A DNA stretch of 64,000 nt, taken from the NCBI RefSeq assembly GCF_001592945.1, contig NZ_LRPB01000048.1, positions 456,207-520,206 on the forward strand, in the 5' to 3' direction. How positions within the stretch are numbered: position 1 is the stretch's first letter; every line of letters begins with the position of its first letter. Positions 1-8,103 of this stretch are shown here, one piece after another. Below the pieces are notes generated by a model, which worked only from the letters and a program-made list of their open reading frames with translations, had not been told where the DNA came from and ran no database searches. Made by a program: the position numbers and the translations under genes. The DNA is from Roseivirga seohaensis (GTDB lineage: Bacteria > Bacteroidota > Bacteroidia > Cytophagales > Cyclobacteriaceae).

Positions 1-54
1 TTGAGCTGCTTTTTTTATGTTCTTCCCTAAAAACAGAAAGCTCTTTTCAATCAT
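1..54 (-). CDS. Possible start of a divergent gene, truncated by the window edge
   Basis: On the minus strand an ATG (complement of bases 52-54) opens a frame of 18 codons that reaches the window edge without a stop and reads MIEKSFLFLGKNIKKAAQ. It would be transcribed away from the TetR gene, leaving about 105 bases between the two starts. The fragment is too short to recognise, and 18 open codons can arise by chance in AT-rich DNA. Confidence 0.25.
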   Translation of the reverse strand, partial: MIEKSFLFLGKNIKKAAQ

Positions 55-159
55 GTGAGTTCGCAATATTAAAAGTATTACTACTGAAAAAGTTTATTTT
101 AATTTTTATTTCAAAAGTATTTAAACCTTTTCTGAAAGTAGGCGTTAGGTTTAGGCGAT

Positions 160-849
160 ATGAATAATTTAATTAGCCAAATGCAAATCCAAGTGAATGA
201 GAAAGTCTTTTTAAAAGACCCGAATTCATCTGAACTTGGAAAAAAAATTATCGCCAAAAGTATCGAACTGATTGTTGAGATGGGGCTTGAAAGCTTTACA
301 TTCAGAAAGTTAGCTACTCAACTAGAAACTACCGAAAGCTCAATCTACCGTTATTTCGAAAGCAAGCACAAACTACTTTTATACCTTACTTCTTGGTACT
401 GGGGCTGGTTAGAATATCACTTAGTATTTTCAACTGCTAATATTTCGTCTGCCGAAGAAAGGTTGAAAGCAGCAATAAAGGTGATATCAAAAGACATTCC
501 CGATAATGAAATGTTTGGTCATATCAATCTGGGCTTGCTTAACAAAATCGTAATTTCAGAATCATCTAAAGCATACCTTACCAAGCAGGTAGACGATGCC
601 AATAAGGAGGGCTTCTATGCAGGTTACAAACGCATGGTGATTCGCATTAGTGAAATTATAAAAGAATTAAATCCGAATTTTGGTTTTGCCAGTACCCTCA
701 CCTCAACAATTATAGAAGGTATTCAAGATCAAAAATACTTTGCCGAGCACCTTCCTACTCTAACAGATATTTCTGGTGACTCATCAATTTTAACACAGTT
801 TTATACCGACATGGCCATTTCAACCATACAGCAAAACAACACACCATGA
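160..849 (+). CDS. TetR/AcrR-family transcriptional regulator
   Basis: A 229-residue protein with an N-terminal TetR helix-turn-helix: the segment around residues 46-70 has the family pattern F-T-x-R-x-L-A, then TTESSIYRYFESK, with the Y-R-Y-F recognition-helix signature. The C-terminal ligand and dimer domain is divergent and does not reveal a ligand. Its stop overlaps the start of the ABC transporter gene by four bases (ATGA), so it is probably the first gene of the export operon and represses or tunes it. A second in-frame ATG at 181 is possible, but the first ATG is kept because no sequence signal favours the other. The inducer is unknown. Confidence 0.85.
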   Translation: MNNLISQMQIQVNEKVFLKDPNSSELGKKIIAKSIELIVEMGLESFTFRKLATQLETTESSIYRYFESKHKLLLYLTSWYWGWLEYHLVFSTANISSAEERLKAAIKVISKDIPDNEMFGHINLGLLNKIVISESSKAYLTKQVDDANKEGFYAGYKRMVIRISEIIKELNPNFGFASTLTSTIIEGIQDQKYFAEHLPTLTDISGDSSILTQFYTDMAISTIQQNNTP

Positions 850-2567
850 ACCCTGCAATAAGTATCTCTCCTGTAAAAAGGTTTTTAAACATGCTTAAAG
901 TGGATAAGCGTGAAATTATGAGTGTATATGTTTATGCACTCTTTAATGGCGTTATCACACTTTCATTACCCTTAGGAATTCAAGCGATCATCAACCTTAT
1001 TAGTGGTGGCCAAGTATCTACCTCATGGTTTATTTTAGTGATTTTCGTAATTGTTGGGGTAATAGCCTCAGGTGTAATGCAAATTATGCAACTCACTATT
1101 ACGGAAAATATTCAGCAGAAAATATTCACTCGATCTGCTTTTGAATTTGCCTACCGTATTCCTAGAATGAAAATGGAATCCATTAAGAATGCCTATATCC
1201 CTGAGTTGGCCAATCGTTTTTTCGATACCTTATCGGTTCAAAAAGGGCTATCAAAAATATTAATCGATTTTTCGAGTGCATCGTTGCAGGTAGTTTTTGG
1301 CCTGATTTTACTTTCGCTATACCATCCGTTTTTTATCATGTTCGGATTGCTTTTGGTGGTTGTAGTATATTTAATATTTCGTTTTACTGCACCAAAAGGA
1401 CTTAAAACCAGCATCATAGAATCCAAAAACAAGTATATGGTTGCGCACTGGTTAGAAGAGTTGGCCCGCGCCATGGAAACCTTTAAGCTGGCGGGTCAGT
1501 CGCCTCTACCCTTATCTAAAACCGATGATGTTGTTGAAGGTTACCTGACCTCCAGAAAAGCCCATTTTAAAACCCTACTTACTCAATACATTAATCTGGT
1601 AGGCTTTAAAGTATTGGTTACCGCTGGTTTACTTTTAATCGGTGGTCTTTTGGTGATTAACCAGCAAATGAACATTGGCCAATTTGTAGCGGCTGAAATC
1701 ATTATCATTTTGGTTTTAAACTCAGTTGAAAAGCTAATTCTGAGCATGGAAACCATTTATGATGTGCTTACTTCAATTGAAAAAATAGGAAATGTAACAG
1801 ACATTCCGCTTGACAGCGACAGTGGTACTACAGCAGATACATCGGACGATCAAGGCCTTTCTATAAACATCACCAATTTAGGTTACAGGTTCAGTTACCT
1901 GAAAGAAGACACTATCAAAAATGTAAACCTAAGTATTGAAGCAGGTGAAAAGATATGTTTATCAGGCTATAACGGTTCGGGAAAATCTTTGCTTCTACAT
2001 GTTGTTTCTGGTTTATACGATGAATACAGTGGTTCAATTTCAAGCCAAGGCGTACCATTAACAAGTTGGTGTAAAGCAGATTTCCATAAACTTATTGGCG
2101 ATAACCTTACGCGTGGCGACATTTTCAATGCAACTCTTTTTGAAAACATCTCATTAGGAAAACCTGAAATTACAATGAGTCGCGTTCAGCAAGTAGCAGA
2201 AATTGTGGGACTCAAAGATTTTGTAGATGCCATTCCACAGGGCTATTACACTACCTTGTTACCCGAAGGCCGAAACCTACCGCAAAGCATAATTCTAAGA
2301 ATAATGTTGGCCAGAAGTATTGCCGGAAATTTTAAAATGATTCTACTAGAAGACAATTTTAATCAACTGAATGAGAAAGATAAGGCTTCATTCTTGGACT
2401 TCCTTCTTAGCCAGCAATGGACAGTAATAGCGGTTTCAAACGACCCATTTGTAGCAGACAAATTTGACCGAACCATTGTGATGGAAAAGGGAGAAATTAT
2501 TGCAAAGGGTACGGTATCATCAATGACGACTTACCCATGGTATTCAAACATTTTTTCTAAAAAATAA
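846..2567 (+). CDS. ABC exporter (membrane plus nucleotide-binding domain) with degenerate ATPase motifs
   Basis: A 573-residue half-transporter of the type I secretion/HlyB-like class without an N-terminal peptidase domain. About five to six membrane segments lie between residues 28 and 300, followed by a nucleotide-binding domain from about 338. Walker A is intact (GYNGSGKS, 374-381). Other motifs are altered: the signature loop reads NLPQS (477-481) where LSGGQ is expected; Walker B reads MILLED (498-503), with acidic residues in the order E-D instead of D-E; and the switch histidine position reads SND (531-533). Such changes usually abolish or strongly slow hydrolysis in canonical transporters. 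The frame is long and undamaged and the genes around it complete, so this looks like a maintained divergent subfamily, not decay. It forms an operon with HlyD and TolC partners. Confidence 0.85.
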   Translation: MNPAISISPVKRFLNMLKVDKREIMSVYVYALFNGVITLSLPLGIQAIINLISGGQVSTSWFILVIFVIVGVIASGVMQIMQLTITENIQQKIFTRSAFEFAYRIPRMKMESIKNAYIPELANRFFDTLSVQKGLSKILIDFSSASLQVVFGLILLSLYHPFFIMFGLLLVVVVYLIFRFTAPKGLKTSIIESKNKYMVAHWLEELARAMETFKLAGQSPLPLSKTDDVVEGYLTSRKAHFKTLLTQYINLVGFKVLVTAGLLLIGGLLVINQQMNIGQFVAAEIIIILVLNSVEKLILSMETIYDVLTSIEKIGNVTDIPLDSDSGTTADTSDDQGLSINITNLGYRFSYLKEDTIKNVNLSIEAGEKICLSGYNGSGKSLLLHVVSGLYDEYSGSISSQGVPLTSWCKADFHKLIGDNLTRGDIFNATLFENISLGKPEITMSRVQQVAEIVGLKDFVDAIPQGYYTTLLPEGRNLPQSIILRIMLARSIAGNFKMILLEDNFNQLNEKDKASFLDFLLSQQWTVIAVSNDPFVADKFDRTIVMEKGEIIAKGTVSSMTTYPWYSNIFSKK

Positions 2568-2574
2568 TCATAGC

Positions 2575-3930
2575 ATGCTAAACATCAGTCCAAACAAAAT
2601 TGAGGGGAAGGTTGAAACATCAAAATTCCGATCGTTTGCCATGGTAAAAGATTATTATGCTGGTAAAATCTTTACTAGGCTTGTTGCCATATTCTTTGCA
2701 CTATTTATACTGGCCTTGTTTTTACCATGGACACAGAACATTAGGTCAACTGGTGTGGTAACTACTTTGCAGCCCGATCAACGTCCGCAAACAGTAAACT
2801 CAATTATTAGTGGTAGAATAGAAAAATGGTATGTGAGGGAAGGCAATTATGTAAATAAGGGAGATACCATTTTATACATATCAGAAGTAAAAGACGACTA
2901 TTTCGATCCTGAACTTTTGTCTAGAACCCAAGAACAAATTACTTCGAAATCTTCTAGCTTGAATTCCTATTCAGGAAAAATAAATGCTTTAGACAATCAG
3001 TTAGAAGCTTTGTTAAGAACCAAGGAGCTTAAGCTTGAGCAAGCGAAAAACTACATTCGACAAATTGAGCTCAAAATCCAGTCAGATAGCATTGATTTTC
3101 AAGCTTCTAAAACAAACAATGCAATAGCCGAGAATCAATTAAAAAGGATGGAACAACTTTATGAAAGTGGTTTGAAATCACTTACCGATCTGGAAAAATC
3201 TCGATTAAAGCTTCAAGAAACCCAAGCCAAAAAAATTAGTGCCGAAAACAAATTACTCAGCAGCAGAAATGAACTGATAAATGCTCAAGTTGAGGTTAAC
3301 TCTATTGAGACCCAATACCAAGATAAAATTGCCAAAACAGAATCTGAAAAATTCACAGCCATGTCGAATAAATTTGATACTGAGGCTACGGTATCGAAAA
3401 TGGAGAATCAGTATAAGAACTATTCTGTTAGAATGGGTATGCATTACATTACGGCTCCACAAAACGGATACATTACAGAAACCATTAAATCTGGTATAGG
3501 AGAAACCTTAAAAGAAGGTGAGCAACTTTTGACAATTATGCCATCAGATTATGACTTGGCCGTTTCACTTTATATAAAACCAATGGACCTACCGCTCATT
3601 AGAGAAGGTCAACCGATACGTTTCATCTTCGATGGCTGGCCGTCTATTGCTTTTTCTGGTTGGCCAAACCTGTCGTACGGAACGTTCGGAGGAAATGTAG
3701 TAGCCATAGACAATTTCACAAGTGCAAATGGTCAGTATAGGGTTTTAGTAGCCCCAGACCCAAGTGATGAACCTTGGCCAGAAGGTTTGCGGGTGGGTTC
3801 TGGCGCTAATGGAATGGCCTTATTAAAAGATGTACCTATATGGTATGAACTGTGGCGTAAGCTCAATGGTTTTCCAGCAGACTACTATGTAACCGAAAAC
3901 AGTACTGATAAAAGCTCAAAAAAGAAGTAA
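2575..3930 (+). CDS. HlyD-family periplasmic adaptor (membrane fusion protein)
   Basis: A 451-residue adaptor expected to link the inner-membrane ABC exporter to the outer-membrane TolC channel. One membrane helix is visible near residues 34-52 (hydrophobic, ending in LFLPW). A biotinyl-lipoyl-like half follows (SIISGRIEKWYVREGNYVNK), then a long Lys/Glu/Gln-rich coiled-coil hairpin at about 120-290, the second lipoyl half (ITAPQNGYITETIKSGIGE) and a C-terminal beta domain. It starts 7 bases after the ABC gene and overlaps the TolC gene by one base (TAATG), so the three are surely co-transcribed. The architecture matches type I secretion or peptide/drug export; the substrate cannot be told. 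Confidence 0.9.
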   Translation: MLNISPNKIEGKVETSKFRSFAMVKDYYAGKIFTRLVAIFFALFILALFLPWTQNIRSTGVVTTLQPDQRPQTVNSIISGRIEKWYVREGNYVNKGDTILYISEVKDDYFDPELLSRTQEQITSKSSSLNSYSGKINALDNQLEALLRTKELKLEQAKNYIRQIELKIQSDSIDFQASKTNNAIAENQLKRMEQLYESGLKSLTDLEKSRLKLQETQAKKISAENKLLSSRNELINAQVEVNSIETQYQDKIAKTESEKFTAMSNKFDTEATVSKMENQYKNYSVRMGMHYITAPQNGYITETIKSGIGETLKEGEQLLTIMPSDYDLAVSLYIKPMDLPLIREGQPIRFIFDGWPSIAFSGWPNLSYGTFGGNVVAIDNFTSANGQYRVLVAPDPSDEPWPEGLRVGSGANGMALLKDVPIWYELWRKLNGFPADYYVTENSTDKSSKKK

Positions 3931-5339
3931 TGAATAGATTGATAAAAACCATCTTATTACTTTCAATCGGCTTCCATTTTGTTCAGGGTCAAGAAGAGCG
4001 TTCAATATTTACCCAAGATCAACTTCTTTGGTACATAGAAAACTATCACCCTATTGCGCAACAAGGCAAACTATTAATTCAACAAGGAGAAAGTTCAGTT
4101 AGGGCCGCCCGTGGTGGCTTCGACCCTAAATTATTCGCCAACCTAGATCAAAAGCAATTTGACGACAAAGAATATTACAGCATTCTGAATAGCGGTTTAA
4201 AAATTCCAACATGGTATGGTCTGGAGTTTAAAACTGGATTTGACCAAAACAGAGGTGTATACCTAAATCCAGAAAACAAAGTGCCAAATGGAGGTCTTTG
4301 GTATGGTGGTGTTTCAGTTTCGTTGGGCCAAGGTTTGTTTATTGACCAAAGAAGGGCCGAACTGCAAAAAGCTAAAGTATTTGCTTCATCCTCAGCGGCA
4401 GAGCAAAGGGCACTGATGAACGAACTTTACTTTGATGCTATAAAACAGTATTGGAAATGGGTACAAGCCTATAATGAATATCAAGTTTATGAAGAATCTG
4501 TGACCTTGGCCGTCACACGTTTTACAGCAGTAAAAAACAGCTATTTACTTGGCGACAAACCTGCAATAGACACACTAGAAGCTAAAATTCAGGTTCAAAA
4601 TAGAGAACTAGCCCGTAACGAGTATAAACTTGCTTACCAAAATGCTACGCTCGAACTTTCAAACTACTTATGGTTTGAAAACAATACTCCTTTAGAGATT
4701 ACTGACGAACTCAGACCTCCGCTTTTCGATGAAATTGAGTTGAGTAACACCACCTCCTTTGATACTTTACAAGCCTTTGTTAATGCTGTACCTAATGCTC
4801 ATCCCGACATGCAGATTTATCAATTCAAGCTGTCATCATTAGAAATTGAAAGAAAATTGAAAGCAGAGAAAATAAAACCAAAACTCAACCTGAACTATAA
4901 TTTTCTAAGCGAACCTGTAGGAGACAATTTCCTGAATAATGTTTCGAGCCAAAACTACAAATGGGGTATTGAATTTAGCTTACCTGTTTTTTTAAGAGAA
5001 CAACGTGGCAACCTGCAATTGGCCAAGTACAAAATAGAGAATACCACCTTTGGGCAACGACAAAAACAGTTGGAAATAGAAAATAAAGTACTGAGTTACT
5101 TTAATGAACATGTTGCATTAAGAAAACAGGTAGATATATATAGAGATGCGGTAAGCAACTACAGTAGCTTACTTGAAGGAGAAAGAATCAAATTTAATAT
5201 AGGCGAGAGTTCTCTTTTCTTAGTCAATTCCCGCGAATCTAGTTTGATAGAAGCCCGACTCAAAGCCATTGCTCTAGTGTCTAAATACAATATTTCTAGC
5301 GCTGGAATTGACTATGCCTCTGGTAGACTTTATAAGTAA
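3930..5339 (+). CDS. TolC-family outer-membrane efflux protein
   Basis: A 469-residue protein with a cleavable signal peptide (hydrophobic LLLSIGFHF, likely cut near VQGQ at residue 20) and the two related helical repeats of outer-membrane efflux proteins, rich in Gln/Glu/Lys/Ala helices with family-typical segments such as SLPVFLREQRGNLQLAKYKI in the second half. It is the outer-membrane exit duct for the ABC/HlyD complex encoded directly upstream. The ATG uses the last base of the adaptor's stop codon, which suggests translational coupling. Confidence 0.88.
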   Translation: MNRLIKTILLLSIGFHFVQGQEERSIFTQDQLLWYIENYHPIAQQGKLLIQQGESSVRAARGGFDPKLFANLDQKQFDDKEYYSILNSGLKIPTWYGLEFKTGFDQNRGVYLNPENKVPNGGLWYGGVSVSLGQGLFIDQRRAELQKAKVFASSSAAEQRALMNELYFDAIKQYWKWVQAYNEYQVYEESVTLAVTRFTAVKNSYLLGDKPAIDTLEAKIQVQNRELARNEYKLAYQNATLELSNYLWFENNTPLEITDELRPPLFDEIELSNTTSFDTLQAFVNAVPNAHPDMQIYQFKLSSLEIERKLKAEKIKPKLNLNYNFLSEPVGDNFLNNVSSQNYKWGIEFSLPVFLREQRGNLQLAKYKIENTTFGQRQKQLEIENKVLSYFNEHVALRKQVDIYRDAVSNYSSLLEGERIKFNIGESSLFLVNSRESSLIEARLKAIALVSKYNISSAGIDYASGRLYK

Positions 5340-5413
5340 TTAAGTACCCCAATATTAATATGTAGGGTTCTCAAATCGAATTGACTTATATTGAACAGCT
5401 AAACCATTCCCTC

Positions 5414-5764
5414 ATGGAGAATACTTCACTTTATATCATGAGTGCCATGTACATTTTAGCTGGCATTATGCATTTTGTCAAACCCAAGGCCTACCTCAGG
5501 ATTATGCCGAGGTATCTTCCCTACCATTTGCCCTTAGTATATTTGAGTGGTGTTTTCGAAATCGTTTTCGGTACATTACTCCTCTTTCCTTCTACTCAAG
5601 AAATTGGTGCTTGGGGAATTATAGCCGTACTCATTGGCGTTTTTCCTGCCAATATCCATATGCTCCAAACGAACAAAGTAAAAAAGACATGGTACATAAT
5701 TGCCCTGTGGGTAAGGCTTCCTCTGCAGGGTTTTTTAGTTTATTGGGCTTGGTTATTTACATAA
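5414..5764 (+). CDS. DoxX-like small integral membrane protein
   Basis: A 116-residue protein with four predicted membrane helices and the DoxX/DoxD-like pattern (YILAGIMHFVKPKAYLRIMP, then a P-Y-xx-P helix cap, then GVFEIVFGTLLL). The frame is open from a TTG at 5381, but the ATG at 5414 puts the first helix right at the N-terminus as in relatives, so that start is preferred. The biochemical role of this family is unknown; some members act with oxidoreductases. Its stop codon lies in the T-tract of a minus-strand terminator. Confidence 0.7.
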   Translation: MENTSLYIMSAMYILAGIMHFVKPKAYLRIMPRYLPYHLPLVYLSGVFEIVFGTLLLFPSTQEIGAWGIIAVLIGVFPANIHMLQTNKVKKTWYIIALWVRLPLQGFLVYWAWLFT

Positions 5765-5785
5765 AAAAAGGAGTCCGAAGACTCC
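5763..5785 (-). terminator. Rho-independent terminator with UUCG tetraloop (minus strand)
   Basis: Read on the minus strand this is a perfect 6-bp stem (GGAGTC/GACTCC, plus-strand 5770-5775 and 5780-5785) closed by a UUCG tetraloop and followed by seven T. On the plus strand the loop is CGAA and the T-tract is poor, so it serves minus-strand transcription. No intact minus-strand gene ends here; only the radical SAM relic just upstream does. Confidence 0.75.
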
Positions 5786-5817
5786 ATTTCTATTTCAATT
5801 TCTCTTTAAAGTGAACT

Positions 5818-5990
5818 AGCTAGCCTGATACCATTTAATATACTTCTCATTATCTCCCAGAAGGTGTTCGGTTATTCTCATGTTTAAGGGCGGGTTTAAA
5901 GCTGTCTGTATCGGGCGTTTCAATACCAATAAATACGGTGGTAAATAGGCGCCCAAAAGCGTGTGAGGGAAATAAGGTGTTTAAAAAGAA
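5818..5990 (-). pseudogene. Remnant of a radical SAM (B12-binding type) gene
   Basis: Minus-strand translation of 5850-5981 contains FTTVFIGIETPDTDSFK followed by a H-E-N-N-R tail, which resembles the conserved F-x-G-I-E-T-P-D/E segment of the TIM-barrel of B12-binding radical SAM proteins. The frame is closed in front of it by a stop and behind it by TAA at 5850-5852. An overlapping frame continues to a TAG at 5818. No cysteine cluster or start is left. Assignment rests on one motif recognised by eye. The minus-strand terminator at 5763-5785 is what one would expect downstream of such a gene. The rest of 5786-6198 holds only the tRNA-like scrap listed next. Confidence 0.4.
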
Positions 5991-6073
5991 CATTGCTAGT
6001 AGCGAAAAAACACACCAAATTATCAATTTACTTTTTGCTTTTAATCAAAATTTAATTTGGAAATAAGAACTAA

Positions 6074-6107
6074 AGTGGAGGTTACCATTAAACTACAGCA
6101 CCCTACG
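6074..6107 (-). other. tRNA-like fragment (5' half, resembles tRNA-Gly)
   Basis: The complement reads GGGTGCTGTAGTTTAATGGT then AACCTCC. The TGTAGTTTAATGGTA core matches the D-arm region of bacterial tRNA-Gly, and CCTC follows as in the anticodon stem start. No anticodon loop, T-arm or acceptor 3' strand can be found downstream, so it is not a functional tRNA. It may be a decayed gene end or a chance match. Confidence 0.2.
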
Positions 6108-6198
6108 CCCGTCTAAAAAACAACCCAATATTGATTCGGCCGCTGTTTTCAGTATATTCCTTAACTTTTCACATAGCAGTACAACCTTAAACCACAGT

Positions 6199-8037
6199 AT
6201 GCAAGCCCCTTCTCGTTATCGATCAATCTTCTTATTGATTTTATTTCTGTCGGCCTCCCAGTATTTGTTTTCTCAAACCAATGAGTTTAAGAATTACACT
6301 TATTCCGAGTTTTTCGAAATGATAGAAAACTCTAGTGACTCTGTTTTTAGGCTCGAAAATGCGATTATCAAATATGCCCAAGGCATCGATAACCGCTTTA
6401 GTTATACAAGTTTCCCAGGAAGTTCGGTAAACACCTTCGATAACTCTGATTCAATTTATGTAAACAAGGAATTACAGCTTACCAATGTGCATTTTGATGC
6501 CCCAGACAGACGACAGCCCAGTGCTTTGCACCATATACAATTCAACAAGAACGTGATGCTCCGCAACACTTCATCAGTGCACTTTATGAACTGCACTTTT
6601 GAAGGAAGACTAACCATTATGTCGACAGAATCAATGGCCAAAACCATAGAATTGCTGGATAGAAATAGTCGTGCGATAAACTTAGCAGTAACGGTAACCA
6701 ACAGTAAGTTGAAAAAGAGTGTAAACATGGATTTGGGTACCACAGATGAGAAAATGCGTTCTAGAATTAGGATTGAAAACTCTGAAATCTGGGGGTCTAA
6801 AGAAGGTAGGGGCTCTAGGTTCAATGGCATTTCGGTAGTATCTGTTACTGTTAAAAATTGTACTTTCTACGATCAAGGCAGAGTAACCATTACAGGAAAT
6901 TTAACTGACCAAGTAGATATTTCTGGAAACAACTTTGGAGATTGGATTGCTGAATTAAAGGTTTTAGGCTCGATGGAACTCAACACTTCCATTTTAGAAG
7001 AAAACACATTCAACAATCATGTATTGTTGGATTTTGATGATTTAACCACCAGCAGCACTTTTGAATGGTCACAATGGGGCAATCAACTGATCTCTTCACA
7101 AGGCTATAACGACTATTTCAACACACTTTCAGATTCTGTTAAAATGAGTAGCTTCATTAGTTTTGAAGCCAATAACAGCATTCTGACCAATTATAAAAAT
7201 GAGATCGTTCAATTTGGAAAGTCATATAAGCAAGAAGTAAAATTGAGAGGCAAACTTCTTGATTTGTATAAGGCCCAACACGATTTGGAAGATGTAAATA
7301 CAGTTTACATTGGCATTAAAAACATGGAAACTGAGCGTCTTGCTTACCTCTATTCTCAAGACCCTTCTTTTAACACTTTCTTTAAGTGGAAAGTGAATCA
7401 GTTCCTTAAGGTGTTTTCTGATTACGGAACTGAGCCCTCGAAAGCAATAGTTTTTTCGGTAAACGTGGTTATTCTATTTGCCTTAGTTTATCTCTTTTTC
7501 CCCAACAGCTGGGACGAGCAGGGTAAGCATAGAATCCTTCATCGTTTTGATTTCTTCCAAAAATATCTGCGGAGTAAAGAAGGCATGAACGATATCTATC
7601 TGGTAGAAAAAAAGAAAGAACTTAGTGAGTATGAAGCTTTCAAAAAACGCATTGAAGATGGGAGACTCGAACTACCTAAGTTTTTCATTGCATGGTCTAA
7701 ACCGGTGTATAACATAGCCATGGTAAGCACAAAACTGACCAGTAGTTTTCTTAAAACCACAGACATTCTCAGTGGTAAATGGCATACGCTTAGCCCATCT
7801 CAAAAGCGTTGGAAAAATATACAAATTGGCACCTACCTAGTGATTGGCGTTGGTTTCGATCTTTCTATACGTGTACTTAATGCACTTATGTTAAGCATTA
7901 ATGCCTTCACTACTTTAGGCTTTGGCGAAATCCCTATCAAAGGTCTCCCCCGCTACTTAGCAATTATTGAAGGCTTTATCGGCTGGTTTATGCTCACAAT
8001 TTTCAGTGTATCACTTATTTCTCAATTACTCAATTAA
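6199..8037 (+). CDS. Potassium-channel-like membrane protein with large beta-helix-like ectodomain
   Basis: A 612-residue protein. A signal sequence occupies about residues 8-25 (hydrophobic, ending SQYLFSQ). Residues about 80-290 are rich in N-x-x-F/V-x-N-x-x-F/I repeats (VHFMNCTFEGRLTI, VTVKNCTFYDQG), typical of right-handed beta-helix or pentapeptide-like solenoids. A membrane helix lies near 427-446 (IVFSVNVVILFALVYLFF), then a charged cytoplasmic-looking linker. The C-terminus has an ion-channel pore module: a helix near 548-568, the selectivity-filter sequence TTLGFGEIP (571-579), and a final helix (LAIIEGFIGWFMLTIFSVSL). T-x-G-F-G is a K+ channel filter signature. The gene stands alone; its ligand is unknown. 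The domain order (secreted solenoid first, pore last) is unusual. Confidence 0.7.
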   Translation: MQAPSRYRSIFLLILFLSASQYLFSQTNEFKNYTYSEFFEMIENSSDSVFRLENAIIKYAQGIDNRFSYTSFPGSSVNTFDNSDSIYVNKELQLTNVHFDAPDRRQPSALHHIQFNKNVMLRNTSSVHFMNCTFEGRLTIMSTESMAKTIELLDRNSRAINLAVTVTNSKLKKSVNMDLGTTDEKMRSRIRIENSEIWGSKEGRGSRFNGISVVSVTVKNCTFYDQGRVTITGNLTDQVDISGNNFGDWIAELKVLGSMELNTSILEENTFNNHVLLDFDDLTTSSTFEWSQWGNQLISSQGYNDYFNTLSDSVKMSSFISFEANNSILTNYKNEIVQFGKSYKQEVKLRGKLLDLYKAQHDLEDVNTVYIGIKNMETERLAYLYSQDPSFNTFFKWKVNQFLKVFSDYGTEPSKAIVFSVNVVILFALVYLFFPNSWDEQGKHRILHRFDFFQKYLRSKEGMNDIYLVEKKKELSEYEAFKKRIEDGRLELPKFFIAWSKPVYNIAMVSTKLTSSFLKTTDILSGKWHTLSPSQKRWKNIQIGTYLVIGVGFDLSIRVLNALMLSINAFTTLGFGEIPIKGLPRYLAIIEGFIGWFMLTIFSVSLISQLLN

Positions 8038-8053
8038 GCTACAGCATAAAAAA

Positions 8054-8079
8054 AGAGCAGTACCGTATGGCACTGCTCT
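8054..8079 (-). terminator. Rho-independent terminator, mainly for the S9 peptidase gene
   Basis: An 8-bp perfect stem (AGAGCAGT at 8054-8061, ACTGCTCT at 8072-8079). The minus-strand side is followed by TTTTTTT, so it ends transcription of the peptidase; the plus side has the weaker run CAATTCTTCTTTT and may also stop the channel gene. Confidence 0.85.
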
Positions 8080-8103
8080 CAATTCTTCTTTTAGAAAGTA
8101 ATT

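Noticed and set aside
6456..6830. Minus-strand frame of 124 codons inside the channel-like gene
   Set aside because: Opposite an intact coding region; no signal of its own.
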